DNA of 64,000 bases from Halalkalibacter okhensis (GTDB lineage Bacteria > Bacillota > Bacilli > Bacillales > Bacillaceae_D). The notes below the pieces were generated by a model. It had not been told where the DNA came from. It saw only the letters and a program-made list of their open reading frames with translations, and ran no database searches. Position 1 is the first letter of the stretch. Every line of letters starts with the position of its first letter. The position numbers and the translations under genes are program-made. This document shows positions 36,858-45,870 of the stretch, one piece after another. The DNA is taken from NCBI RefSeq assembly GCF_000787375.1, contig NZ_JRJU01000010.1, forward strand, positions 62,001-126,000, given 5' to 3'.

Positions 36858-37949
36858 TTAATGACAGAATATATGCTTTCCAATTCGTTTAATTTGTGGT
36901 CTCGTCCAAATCCAACCAGATGTTGCAGTATCAGGATTAAAATAATACATTGCATTCCCTGATGGATCCTGTCCATTAATGGCATCAAGTACCGCACGAC
37001 GAGCAGTCTCATTTGGCTCCATATAAATCTGGCCATCTGCTACAGCTGTAAACGCACGCGGTTCAAATATGACACCTGATGCTGTATTAGGGAATGTTGG
37101 GCTATTGATACGGTTAATAATGACCGCAGCTACCGCCACTTGACCAACATAAGGTTCACCACGTGCCTCTCCATATACTGCTTGGGCCATAATACGAATA
37201 TCATTCTCTGAATACCCAGCTGGTACATTTGTTGCTTTTTGGATATTGGTTTCATTATCCTGTTCTTCTGGCTCTTCAGCATAAGGTACTGGCTCTTCAG
37301 GTGCAGATGGCTCTGGTTGTGGTTGCCCTTCTCCTGCTCCTGGCTGCGGCTGCTGTGGTTGCCCTTCCCCTGCTCCTGGCTGTGGCTGCTGTGGCTGCCC
37401 CTCTCCTGCTCCTGGCTGTGGTTGTTGCGGTTGTCCTTCTCCTGCTCCTGGCTGTGGTTGTTGTGGCTGCCCTTCTCCCGCCCCTGGTTGTGGTTGTTGC
37501 GGTTGTCCTTCATCAGCTCTTTGTTGCTGCTTTGCACCATCTTTACTCCCTTTTGGTCCTTTTTGTATTTCCTTCGGTGTACCACCATAGTGAGTAAATT
37601 TCCGACCTTCATTTAGTGCTTTTTTGACAAATTCTTCGTTGTAGTTCGTTGCTCGCTCTAACATATCTTTCATTTGTGGTCCTACTAATCCATCAACTTC
37701 TAGACCAAATTCGTTCTGAAAATTACGTACTGCCCAATAAGTACCCCATCCGTACACACCATCAATCGTTCCCGTATAAAATCCGTTGTACTGAAGTCTT
37801 GCTTGTAATTCAACAACATCATCACCGGTTGCGCCCCTTTGAATTACTTGATCAGTAAATGCATGTGTAGGTGACGTATTCACAAGTAACCCAAAACAAA
37901 TGAATGTCATGATTAGTGGAATCTTGAATGAAAACAGATTACGTTTCAT
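36858..37949 (-). CDS. sleB: Spore cortex-lytic enzyme SleB with a Pro/Gln-rich tandem repeat
   Basis: Lytic transglycosylase that breaks down cortex at germination. 363 residues: signal peptide ending near THA (30), peptidoglycan-binding domain (about 33-100; GATGDDVVELQARLQ), a linker, and the hydrolase domain from about 245 with the catalytic Glu in VYGEARGEPYVGQ (around 261). B. subtilis SleB is about 305 residues; the extra length here is due to five EGQPQQPQPGAG units plus a partial unit at 147-214. AAGGAGG precedes the ATG. It forms an operon with ypeB. Confidence 0.95.
   Translation of the reverse strand: MKRNLFSFKIPLIMTFICFGLLVNTSPTHAFTDQVIQRGATGDDVVELQARLQYNGFYTGTIDGVYGWGTYWAVRNFQNEFGLEVDGLVGPQMKDMLERATNYNEEFVKKALNEGRKFTHYGGTPKEIQKGPKGSKDGAKQQQRADEGQPQQPQPGAGEGQPQQPQPGAGEGQPQQPQPGAGEGQPQQPQPGAGEGQPQQPQPGAGEGQPQPEPSAPEEPVPYAEEPEEQDNETNIQKATNVPAGYSENDIRIMAQAVYGEARGEPYVGQVAVAAVIINRINSPTFPNTASGVIFEPRAFTAVADGQIYMEPNETARRAVLDAINGQDPSGNAMYYFNPDTATSGWIWTRPQIKRIGKHIFCH
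37308..37511 (-). repeat. In-gene tandem repeat, 36-bp unit, in sleB
   Basis: Codes for residues 147-214 as five EGQPQQPQPGAG units and a variant sixth (EGQPQPEP). Copies differ at synonymous third positions. The antisense and shifted frames are open only because of this repeat. Confidence 0.9.
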
Positions 37950-37982
37950 GTTGTAGACCTCCTTGTGTTCGTGGTATCTGTT

Positions 37983-37999
37983 TCATGACATGGTCATGA
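37983..37999. promoter_or_regulatory. Palindrome upstream of sleB
   Basis: TCATGAC-ATG-GTCATGA, seven-base perfect arms, about 35 bases before the sleB start. It may be a regulator site; no clear sigma-G promoter was found nearby. Confidence 0.35.
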
Positions 38000-38127
38000 T
38001 TGATATGGATAGTGTTTGTTTTCAACCTAGTTTTATACAATTTCTTAACAAATTCTTACCAATCTTCCTCTTAACCCCCTCTAACTAAACCTAAGAAAAT
38101 GGCTTCTTGAGTTTTATAACAAAAGAA

Positions 38128-38157
38128 AAGCCGATGAGAATTATCTCTCATCAGCTT
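38128..38157 (-). terminator. Terminator after metH
   Basis: AAGCCGATGAGA/TCTCATCAGCTT with one G-U pair, then TTTTCTTTTG on the minus strand. Confidence 0.8.
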
Positions 38158-38166
38158 AAAATCACA

Positions 38167-41100
38167 CTATGCTAATACATTAAAATAACGGCCTTCAGGA
38201 TGGGCAAATACCATTGCTGTAACGGAAGCTTCTGGCTCCATCATATGACCTTCTGTTAATTGGATCCCTATTTTTTCAGGTTGTAATAGTTTAAATAACT
38301 TTTCTTGATCTTCGAGGTTTGGACAAGCTGGATAACCAAATGATACACGAACCCCTTGATACTTCGCAGCAAAACGTTCGTCCATCGTCATATCAGCTGA
38401 ATCTGGAAACCCCATTCTGTCTCGCATTTGTTGATGTAGTCTCTCAGCAAAACCTTCCGCTATCTCTAATGCAGCCGCCTGAATGAGATGACTATATAGA
38501 TAATCACCATCTCGCTTAGCTTGGTCAGCTAATTCACGTACGCCATGCCCTGCAGTAACAGCAAGAAACCCAACGTAATCCATTTCTCCACTTGCAACAG
38601 GTCGTAAATAGTCCGCTAAACAAAGGAATGGCTTATGACTTTGACGTGGAAATGTAAATCGTTCAATTTCTGTTTTCCGATCTTTTGGATCATAAATGAT
38701 AATATCATTTCCATCAGATTGAGCAGGGAAAAATTCATACATCCCATGAGCCTGAATGACTTGATTTTTCTTTGCTTGATCCAAGAATTCATCCACTCGT
38801 TCTTTCAATACAACAGCTCTTTCATCTTTTTCTGCGAGCAATCTACTTACTTTTCCTTGGAGGCCAAGATGACGACCTAAGAGCATTTGCATATTAATAT
38901 ACGGTTCTAAATGAGAGAGCTTATAGTCACGTAAAATGTGTGGCTCCAAATCAGTAGGTGTAAAAATAGGTCCGTCTCTTTTAACATTAGATTGAACAAA
39001 CTCATTTACTGGCCGATCTTGCACTGGTGTTCGCTCAACCGGACGGACCGCATCTTTTTTCGCTCTTGCTTCCGCTAATTCAGTGGCAAGCCGTTCACGT
39101 TCATCGGGTTTTGCTAATCGATTAGCAATTTCTAGCCCATTCATCGCATCTTTAGCATAGAGAACGAGACCATCATATTCTGCTGCAATTTTTGTATCCG
39201 TAAACTTCCTTGTCAGTGCCGCCCCCCCTACAAGGATCGGGATGGAGATATCCTGCTGACGTAAATCTTGTGCAGTTAACACCATTTGCTGTGCTGATTT
39301 TACTAACAGACCAGATAAGCCAACAGCATCCGGACTTTCTTTTTTTATCGCTTCAATTAATTCATTCGACGTTACTTTAATTCCTAAGTTCACAATTTTA
39401 AATCCATTATTCCCTAAGATAATTTCAACTAAATTCTTACCAATATCATGAACATCACCTTTTACAGTTGCAAGAAGTATTTTCCCTTTTCCATTGTCAT
39501 TTTCTTTCTGTTCCATATGCGGCTCAAGATGAGCAACAGATGCTTTCATGACTTCTGCACTTTGTAGGACTTCTGCAACGATCAATTCATTATTGTTGAA
39601 CAACCTGCCGACTTCGTCCATTCCAGTCATTAGAGGGCCATTTATAATGTCTAATGGATCGGCGTATGCTGCTAGCGCTTGATCCAAATCTTCTATTAGC
39701 CCTTCCTTCGTTCCTTCAACAATATAGGAGGCTAACCGTTCTTCTAGGGTTAAATTTGATGTATCCACTTTTTTCTCGGCTTTTTTCCCACGATAAAAGG
39801 CGGTAAATTCAGCCAGGGTTTCATCAGTTGTTTCAAACAATAACTTGCTAGCCATTTCTTTCTCCTCTTCAGAAATGGAAGCATACCTCTCTAATTTTTC
39901 CGTATTTACAATCGCATAATCAAGTCCTGCTTGCGTACAATGATATAAATATACCGCGTTTAACACTTCACGACCTACTGGAGGTAACCCAAAAGAAACA
40001 TTACTTACTCCTAGAATTGTCAAACACTTAGGAAGAGCTTCTTTTATAAGCCTAATTCCTTCAACGGTAGCATTTGCTGAGCCAATGTACTGTTCATCAC
40101 CGGTACCAACAGGGAAAACAAGTGGATCAAAAATAATATCCTCTGGTTTTAATCCGTATTTATGAACTAGTAAGTCATGAGAACGCTTCGCCACTTCTAA
40201 CTTCTTCTCAGCTGTAACAGCCATACCTTCCTCATCAATTGTTCCAACAACAACAGCCGCACCGTATTTTTTTACAATCGGAATAACGGCCTCGAATCGC
40301 TCTTCGCCATCTTCTAGGTTAATTGAATTAATTATGGCTTTTCCTTGTGAATAGGTTAATGCCTTTTCAATAACCTTTTCATCTGTGGAGTCAATCATTA
40401 ATGGAACTTTAACTTTATTGACAAGAAATTGAAGGAAGTTTTCCATATCTTCTAATTCATCACGATCCGGGTCTGCTAGACAGGCATCAATAACGTGCGC
40501 ACCCTTTTTCACTTGCGCCCTTGCAATTTCTGAAGCTTCTTCAAACTTCCCTTCAGCAATTAAACGCTTGAACTTTCTAGATCCAATAACATTGGTTCTT
40601 TCTCCAACAAATAACGGACGCATACTATCATCATAAATGAGTGGTTCAATCCCTGAAACGGCATGTGGATGTGATTTATGAAACGTTCTTGGCTCAAAGT
40701 CTTTTGTTGCCTCTACCATTGCACGTATATGATCTGGTGTTGTACCGCAACAGCCTCCAACGACATTTAACCAACCTTTTTCTGCAAACCCACGTAACTT
40801 CGTTGCTAGGGATTCAGGAGACTCATGGTAATGTCCTTCTTCATCAGGTAAGCCAGCATTTGGGTAACAACTCACGTACGTCGTTGCTAGTTCAGATAAC
40901 GAACGAATGTGATCTCGCATAAATTCAGGTCCTGTCGCACAATTCAAGCCAACAACAGCTGGATTCATATGCTCTAATGACAAATAAAATGCTTCAATGT
41001 TTTGACCAGCTAATGTGGTTCCCATTGGTTCAATTGTACCCGAGATAAAAATTGGCAACTTTTTATTCAGTTCTTCAAACGCACGTTCAATTCCTAAATA

Positions 41101-41619
41101 ACCTGCTTTAACATTTCGCATATCTTGGCTTGTTTCAAGCAGCATAATATCTGCTCCACCACGGATAATCCCACGTGCTTGCTCATGATATGACTCAACG
41201 AGTTTGTCAAACGTCACACCACCAGTTACAGAGAGAGATTTCGTCGTTGGGCCCATTGCACCCGCAACAAATCGCGGCCACTCAGGTGTTGAAAATTCAT
41301 TTGCTACTTTTTTTGCAATGGATGTTGCCAACCGACTTAATTCCTCTGCTTTATAACCAAGATCATAATCATCTAAAACGATATCCGATGAGCCAAATGT
41401 GTTCGTTTCAATGATGTCGGCTCCAGCTTCTAAATAAGCACGATGAATGTTTTCTATAACATGTGGAGCTGTTTCATTTAAATATTCATTACACCCTTCG
41501 TATTCTTCACCACCGAAATCCTCAGCTGTTAAATCAGCTTGTTGCAACATCGTCCCCATTGCACCATCTAGGATTAGAATTTTCTTTTCTAGCTGTTGTT
41601 CAAACAAAGACTTAACCAT
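38167..41619 (-). CDS. metH: Cobalamin-dependent methionine synthase
   Basis: Transfers methyl from methyltetrahydrofolate via cobalamin to homocysteine. 1150 residues in the order: homocysteine domain (1-310; zinc cysteines in GLNCATGPEF and VVGGCCGTTPDH), pterin-binding domain (about 340-600; GERTNVIGSRKF), B12 cap and Rossmann domains (about 620-850; axial His in KGDVHDIGKNL) and SAM-dependent reactivation domain (about 880-1150). Last gene of the metI-yitJ-metH unit behind the SAM riboswitch. B. subtilis has only B12-independent MetE, so this is a clear difference. Confidence 0.96.
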   Translation of the reverse strand: MVKSLFEQQLEKKILILDGAMGTMLQQADLTAEDFGGEEYEGCNEYLNETAPHVIENIHRAYLEAGADIIETNTFGSSDIVLDDYDLGYKAEELSRLATSIAKKVANEFSTPEWPRFVAGAMGPTTKSLSVTGGVTFDKLVESYHEQARGIIRGGADIMLLETSQDMRNVKAGYLGIERAFEELNKKLPIFISGTIEPMGTTLAGQNIEAFYLSLEHMNPAVVGLNCATGPEFMRDHIRSLSELATTYVSCYPNAGLPDEEGHYHESPESLATKLRGFAEKGWLNVVGGCCGTTPDHIRAMVEATKDFEPRTFHKSHPHAVSGIEPLIYDDSMRPLFVGERTNVIGSRKFKRLIAEGKFEEASEIARAQVKKGAHVIDACLADPDRDELEDMENFLQFLVNKVKVPLMIDSTDEKVIEKALTYSQGKAIINSINLEDGEERFEAVIPIVKKYGAAVVVGTIDEEGMAVTAEKKLEVAKRSHDLLVHKYGLKPEDIIFDPLVFPVGTGDEQYIGSANATVEGIRLIKEALPKCLTILGVSNVSFGLPPVGREVLNAVYLYHCTQAGLDYAIVNTEKLERYASISEEEKEMASKLLFETTDETLAEFTAFYRGKKAEKKVDTSNLTLEERLASYIVEGTKEGLIEDLDQALAAYADPLDIINGPLMTGMDEVGRLFNNNELIVAEVLQSAEVMKASVAHLEPHMEQKENDNGKGKILLATVKGDVHDIGKNLVEIILGNNGFKIVNLGIKVTSNELIEAIKKESPDAVGLSGLLVKSAQQMVLTAQDLRQQDISIPILVGGAALTRKFTDTKIAAEYDGLVLYAKDAMNGLEIANRLAKPDERERLATELAEARAKKDAVRPVERTPVQDRPVNEFVQSNVKRDGPIFTPTDLEPHILRDYKLSHLEPYINMQMLLGRHLGLQGKVSRLLAEKDERAVVLKERVDEFLDQAKKNQVIQAHGMYEFFPAQSDGNDIIIYDPKDRKTEIERFTFPRQSHKPFLCLADYLRPVASGEMDYVGFLAVTAGHGVRELADQAKRDGDYLYSHLIQAAALEIAEGFAERLHQQMRDRMGFPDSADMTMDERFAAKYQGVRVSFGYPACPNLEDQEKLFKLLQPEKIGIQLTEGHMMEPEASVTAMVFAHPEGRYFNVLA

Positions 41620-41655
41620 ATGTCCGTCCTTTCTATTTCCGCATACTTCTTCAGT

Positions 41656-43494
41656 TCACTTACTTCCTTGAGTAATTGGTTTCCGTGCTTCAATATATTT
41701 CGTTAACTCAACTGTCATCTCATATCGCATAAACGGTGTAATTAAATAAATTCCATTAAAATATTGCAAAGCTGCGTCAATAAGAGATCTCGCAATTTGG
41801 ATCCCTTCAGTTGCAGAGGCTATTTTATCTTCACCGCACGCAGCCATCGCAGCTCGAATGTCATCGGTCAATTTAATACCTGGCACCTCATTATGAAGGA
41901 ATTCAGCGTTTCTTGTACCTGTTAATGGCATTATTCCGATATAGATAGGTTCTTTTATATGTTTCGTCTCATTTGCTAATGATTCGATTTGTTCTATACT
42001 GTAGATCGGTTGAGTCATGAAGTAATCCGCGCCACTTTCAATCTTCTTTTCCATTCGCTTTACAGCTTTATCTAAATGTCTCACATTTGGATTAAACGCT
42101 GCTCCGACAGAAAAGTTTGCTTTCTGACCTAGTTCTTTTCCAGAAAAAGAGATCCCTTCATTTAGCTGCTTGATAAATGAAATAAGTTGAAAAGAACTTA
42201 CATCATAAACGGATGTTGCCCCTGGAAAATCACCTATTTTCGTCGGATCTCCAGTTATCGCCAATACATCATCAATACCTAATGCATTTAGCCCCATTAA
42301 ATGGGACTGCAATCCAATCAAGTTTCTATCTCGGCAAGTAATATGAACCAGGGGTCTTGCACCGATCTGCTCCTTGATCATCGCACCAAGAGCTAAGTTA
42401 TCAACACGCGGGGAGGCAAGCGAGTTATCGGCCATTGTAACAGCATCCACTCCAGCTTCCTTAAGTGCTTTTGCCCCTTTCATAAAACGGTTTGTATTTA
42501 ACTTTTTAGGCGGATCTAATTCAACTATTACAGACTTTCGCTCTTTAACCATTTCCGGAAGCGGTTTTTCTTTTCGAGGTATTTCAATTGATTCCCGCAT
42601 GAATCCAACTAAAGGTTTTACTGTTTTACTTGTAATTGGCTCCGTATAATCTCTCACTTTGACAAATGCACTGATATGCGCAGGAGTCGTACCACAACAC
42701 CCACCTAATAAGCGAACACCCTGCTTAATAAATTTTTCTCCCATATCTTGAAAATAATCAGCGTTCGATTGATAAAACACACGTCCGTCACGATAATCCG
42801 GCAAGCTTGCATTCGGATACGCAGATAAAAACCCCTTTTTCGGTAACTGTATCGTTTCAAAAGAACGGAGCATATGAAATGGTCCTGTTCGACAATTGAG
42901 TCCAACTACATCTGCTCCTACTTCGGTCAATTGTTCAAACGCTTTATAAACAGGGATGCCCCCATTCATAACACCTACTTCTCCAAGAGACAAATTTGCA
43001 ACGATCGGCAAATTGGTTAATTTTCTTGCAAGATTAGCAGCCATTTTGGCCTCTTCCAAATCATAAAATGTCTCTAATAATAGTCCATCTACTCCTTCAG
43101 CTAACAGCTCATCCATTTGCTCTGTGAAGGCCGCTTCAATTTCACTAAGGCTCCACTCCTCTAATTGAAACCTCCTAATTCCGCCGACTGTCCCTAACAC
43201 AAATGTATTCCCACTAGCAGCTTCTTTCGCTAGACGGACGCCCGAACGATTGATCGACCGGACCTCTTTATCAAGTCCGTACTTTTCTAGCTTTAGTCTG
43301 TTTGCTGCGTATGTATTGGATTGTATTACATCAGCACCAGCTAGGACGTATTGATGATGGGCTTTACGTATGACCTCTGGATTTTTTACATTTACCTCTT
43401 CAAAGCACTGATCAATCCCTTGCTCATATAGCAACGTCCCCATTGCGCCGTCCCCAATCAATACTTTTTTTGCAAGTTGGTCTAAAAAGCTCAT
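41656..43494 (-). CDS. yitJ: Bifunctional homocysteine S-methyltransferase / methylenetetrahydrofolate reductase
   Basis: 612 residues. The N-terminal half (1-290) is a homocysteine methyltransferase domain with LLGGCCGTTPAHI zinc ligands. The C-terminal half (about 320-610) is a MetF-like TIM barrel (VIVELDPPKKLNTNRFMKGA, LAITGDPTKIGDFPG, YFMTQPIYSIEQIE, PIYIGIMPLTG). It supplies methylfolate to the adjacent metH. The ATG overlaps the metI stop by four bases. Same architecture as B. subtilis YitJ, also an S-box gene. Confidence 0.94.
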   Translation of the reverse strand: MSFLDQLAKKVLIGDGAMGTLLYEQGIDQCFEEVNVKNPEVIRKAHHQYVLAGADVIQSNTYAANRLKLEKYGLDKEVRSINRSGVRLAKEAASGNTFVLGTVGGIRRFQLEEWSLSEIEAAFTEQMDELLAEGVDGLLLETFYDLEEAKMAANLARKLTNLPIVANLSLGEVGVMNGGIPVYKAFEQLTEVGADVVGLNCRTGPFHMLRSFETIQLPKKGFLSAYPNASLPDYRDGRVFYQSNADYFQDMGEKFIKQGVRLLGGCCGTTPAHISAFVKVRDYTEPITSKTVKPLVGFMRESIEIPRKEKPLPEMVKERKSVIVELDPPKKLNTNRFMKGAKALKEAGVDAVTMADNSLASPRVDNLALGAMIKEQIGARPLVHITCRDRNLIGLQSHLMGLNALGIDDVLAITGDPTKIGDFPGATSVYDVSSFQLISFIKQLNEGISFSGKELGQKANFSVGAAFNPNVRHLDKAVKRMEKKIESGADYFMTQPIYSIEQIESLANETKHIKEPIYIGIMPLTGTRNAEFLHNEVPGIKLTDDIRAAMAACGEDKIASATEGIQIARSLIDAALQYFNGIYLITPFMRYEMTVELTKYIEARKPITQGSK

Positions 43495-44609
43495 TCACTC
43501 TCCCTCTCTTTCACATAGCGAAAAGCTTGGTCAAGATCTGCAATTAAATCTTCTGCCCTTTCAATACCAACAGAAAAACGCAATAAACGATTGCAAACGC
43601 CATTTGCGATTCGAATATCTTCAGGAATGTCCATATGTGTTTGCGTAGCGGGGTACGTCATCAAACTCTCAACACCGCCCAAACTCTCAGCAAAAGAGAC
43701 CAGCTTTAGTTGTTGTAGAAATGGATTAACCCACTCTTCCTTAAGGATTCGAAACGAAATCATTCCACCCTTACCAGGATAAAGTACTTCTAATACTCCT
43801 TCCTGGCTTTCTAAATAATTTACAATTGCTTTTGCGTTTTCTTGATGTTTATCCATGCGTAAAGCGAGTGTTTTCATCCCTCTAATTAATTGATATGAAT
43901 CGAAAGCAGACAAAATGGCTCCGATCCCATTATGGTAATAACTAATTCGGTCACAAAGCTCTGCTCCTTTTGCCGCGATGAGACCAGCAATTACATCGTT
44001 ATGACCACCTAAATATTTGGACGCGCTATGTATGACAATATCAGCACCATCTACAAGTGGCTGTTGCAAGAGTGGAGTATAAAATGTATTATCAACAATT
44101 AATAAAATTCCGTATTTTTTGGCTATTTTAGCTAGTTCAACAATCGAAGCTTCCTGCATTAACGGATTCGTAGGTGTCTCAATAAATAAAGCTTTTGTTC
44201 GATCCGTAATACAACTTTCAAAATACTCAAGGTTACGCGGGTCAGCAAAAGAAAAAGTCAAACCCCAACGATTCCACCCTTGTTCAAATAAGCGATAGGT
44301 TCCACCGTATAAGTCTTGTGAGGCTAAGATTTCATCTCCCTGCTCAAATAGAGACAGGACGGTTTGAATAGCTGCCATCCCCGAACTACAAGCAAAGCCT
44401 CGATCCCCTTCTTCCAACTCCGCTATCGCTTTTTCTACCACTTCCCTTGTTGGATTGCCTGTTCTTGCATAATCATAGCCTGTAGACTCCCCAATTCCCG
44501 TGTGCCTATAAGCAGTTGAAAAATACACAGGTGTATTTATAGTTCCTGTTGGATTATCGGAACGATTTCCAATTTGTACTAAGATTGTCTCAAGTTTCTC
44601 ACGGTTCAT
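43491..44609 (-). CDS. metI: Cystathionine gamma-synthase / O-acetylhomoserine sulfhydrylase, MetI type
   Basis: PLP enzyme of trans-sulfuration toward homocysteine. 372 residues. Motifs: YDYARTGNPTREVVEKAIAELE, SSGMAAIQ, DNTFYTPLLQQPL and the PLP lysine in HSASKYLGGHNDVIAG (about 195). First gene behind the SAM riboswitch. In B. subtilis metI is followed by metC (beta-lyase); here no metC follows, so either direct sulfhydrylation or a distant metC is used. Confidence 0.92.
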   Translation of the reverse strand: MNREKLETILVQIGNRSDNPTGTINTPVYFSTAYRHTGIGESTGYDYARTGNPTREVVEKAIAELEEGDRGFACSSGMAAIQTVLSLFEQGDEILASQDLYGGTYRLFEQGWNRWGLTFSFADPRNLEYFESCITDRTKALFIETPTNPLMQEASIVELAKIAKKYGILLIVDNTFYTPLLQQPLVDGADIVIHSASKYLGGHNDVIAGLIAAKGAELCDRISYYHNGIGAILSAFDSYQLIRGMKTLALRMDKHQENAKAIVNYLESQEGVLEVLYPGKGGMISFRILKEEWVNPFLQQLKLVSFAESLGGVESLMTYPATQTHMDIPEDIRIANGVCNRLLRFSVGIERAEDLIADLDQAFRYVKERESE

Positions 44610-44642
44610 TTAAAAGCCCTCCATTATTCTATCTAAAATCTA

Positions 44643-44798
44643 AAAAACCACCTTCAAATAAATAAGAAGAAGGTGGTTGTGTTATCAATCGCCTCTTCTT
44701 ATCTTCCAAGTCATTGACTTGTTGGAATTAGCACCTGACCTACTTCGGCTGGTTGCTGAGACATCGTCGGGCCATTCCCTCCGTCTCTCTTGATAAGA
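44643..44798 (-). promoter_or_regulatory. SAM riboswitch (S-box) with terminator
   Basis: On the minus strand the aptamer runs from CTTATCAAGAGAGACGGAGG (44798) through GGAATGGCCCGACGATGTCT and CAGCAACC, GGTGCTAATTCC, to GGAAGATAAGAAG near 44696. P1 pairs CTTATC with GATAAG. The terminator AACCACCTTC/GAAGGTGGTT with a T-run is at 44643-44677. When SAM is high the terminator should form and metI-yitJ-metH is off. Confidence 0.95.
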
Positions 44799-44922
44799 AA
44801 ATCAATTATTCATATAATTCATTTAATCAAAATTACAACATATTTCGAACTTTTGCAAGAGATTTTTTCGAATATATGTTGTAATGTTTTCGAAAATTGC
44901 AACAAACGATAATGTCCTTAAT

Positions 44923-45084
44923 TTATTCTAATGATGCATCAATGTTCAGATTTTCTTCATTTCCGCATACACAGCGCTTGAAGCCTGTTTCATATTCACC
45001 TTTTTCATTTCTACTTCCGCGTAAAATATATTTTTCACTACAAACCGGACAACGAATCACAATCCGATAACGTCCTTCAGCCAT
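44923..45084 (-). CDS. Small Cys-rich protein (53 residues)
   Basis: Starts MAEGRYRIVIRCPVCSEKYI after AAAGGGTGAT. Two cysteine pairs, CPVC near residue 12 and CVC near residue 41, could bind one zinc in a ribbon-like fold. It sits just downstream of prsW on the same strand. I do not recognise a named family; other Bacillaceae carry short uncharacterised proteins here. Confidence 0.6.
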   Translation of the reverse strand: MAEGRYRIVIRCPVCSEKYILRGSRNEKGEYETGFKRCVCGNEENLNIDASLE

Positions 45085-45118
45085 ATTGATCACCCTTTAC
45101 TTAATTTAATTCGACGTG

Positions 45119-45766
45119 CTATACGTCCAATTGATGAGCTCGCTTCACCTTTTTTAACGCTACCCACCAAAGGAAAAACATAAACGGAATTAACGCTACT
45201 AAGAAATAAATTCCGAAAGAAAGCAAAATAAAATCATAGACGCCGTGTAAGATAATAGGCAAACTTAACGACATCGTCAAATGCTTTACCCTATTTTCTT
45301 CTTCTACTTTAGCCCTTCCAAGGTAATAGCCCATAATAACCCCATATAATGCGTGACTAGATACCGGTAATAAAGCTCGGCCAAAAGCAGTTTCTAGTCC
45401 ATTAGCAACTAAATAAAAAACATTTTCTAGCGTCGCAAAACCTAGTGAAAGTGAGGCTCCATAAACGATTCCATCATAGCGTCTCGCAAAGGTAGCATGT
45501 TGATACGCAAAAATCCAAAGTAGAAACCATTTAAAAAATTCCTCAACAAACCCATACAAAAAAAAGGCTTGCGTAAACGGATGAGTAAAGTATCCTTCCG
45601 CTGTAAATGCATATTGCAATACCATGACAGGAAACACAAGTAATACACCAATTAAAAACGTACGAAAAACAAGTGCAATTGTATTTGTACTGTAATGATT
45701 ACGTAAATAAAAATAAGATAATAATGCCATTCCTGGAGCGATTGCTGCTGTAATAAGTGCAAACAA
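45119..45766 (-). CDS. prsW: Intramembrane protease PrsW
   Basis: Site-1 protease that cuts anti-sigma factor RsiW in B. subtilis. 215 residues, about seven membrane helices. The conserved glutamate pair is in YGFVEEFFKWFLLW (about 70-83), the second acidic motif in GFATLENVFYL and the conserved His residues in SSHALYGVIMGYYLG and LHGVYDF. TTG start eight bases after AAAGGA. Its neighbour order (sleB side, then ypdA/gudB) agrees with ypdC of B. subtilis. Confidence 0.92.
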   Translation of the reverse strand: MFALITAAIAPGMALLSYFYLRNHYSTNTIALVFRTFLIGVLLVFPVMVLQYAFTAEGYFTHPFTQAFFLYGFVEEFFKWFLLWIFAYQHATFARRYDGIVYGASLSLGFATLENVFYLVANGLETAFGRALLPVSSHALYGVIMGYYLGRAKVEEENRVKHLTMSLSLPIILHGVYDFILLSFGIYFLVALIPFMFFLWWVALKKVKRAHQLDV

Positions 45767-45870
45767 TTTGCCAATCCTTTCCCCTTGCGTTACGAATTAA
45801 TACTCAAACCAAAGCTTATATGATAATATTATATAATTATGCAATACATTGTGAAATCGGGGTGACCTTT

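Noticed and set aside
37304-37515. CRISPR array in the repeat block
   Set aside because: Repeats are directly tandem with no unique spacers and encode protein in frame.
37130-37616. Long plus- and minus-strand frames overlapping the sleB repeat
   Set aside because: They are low-complexity shadows of the 36-bp repeat in other frames, without ribosome sites.
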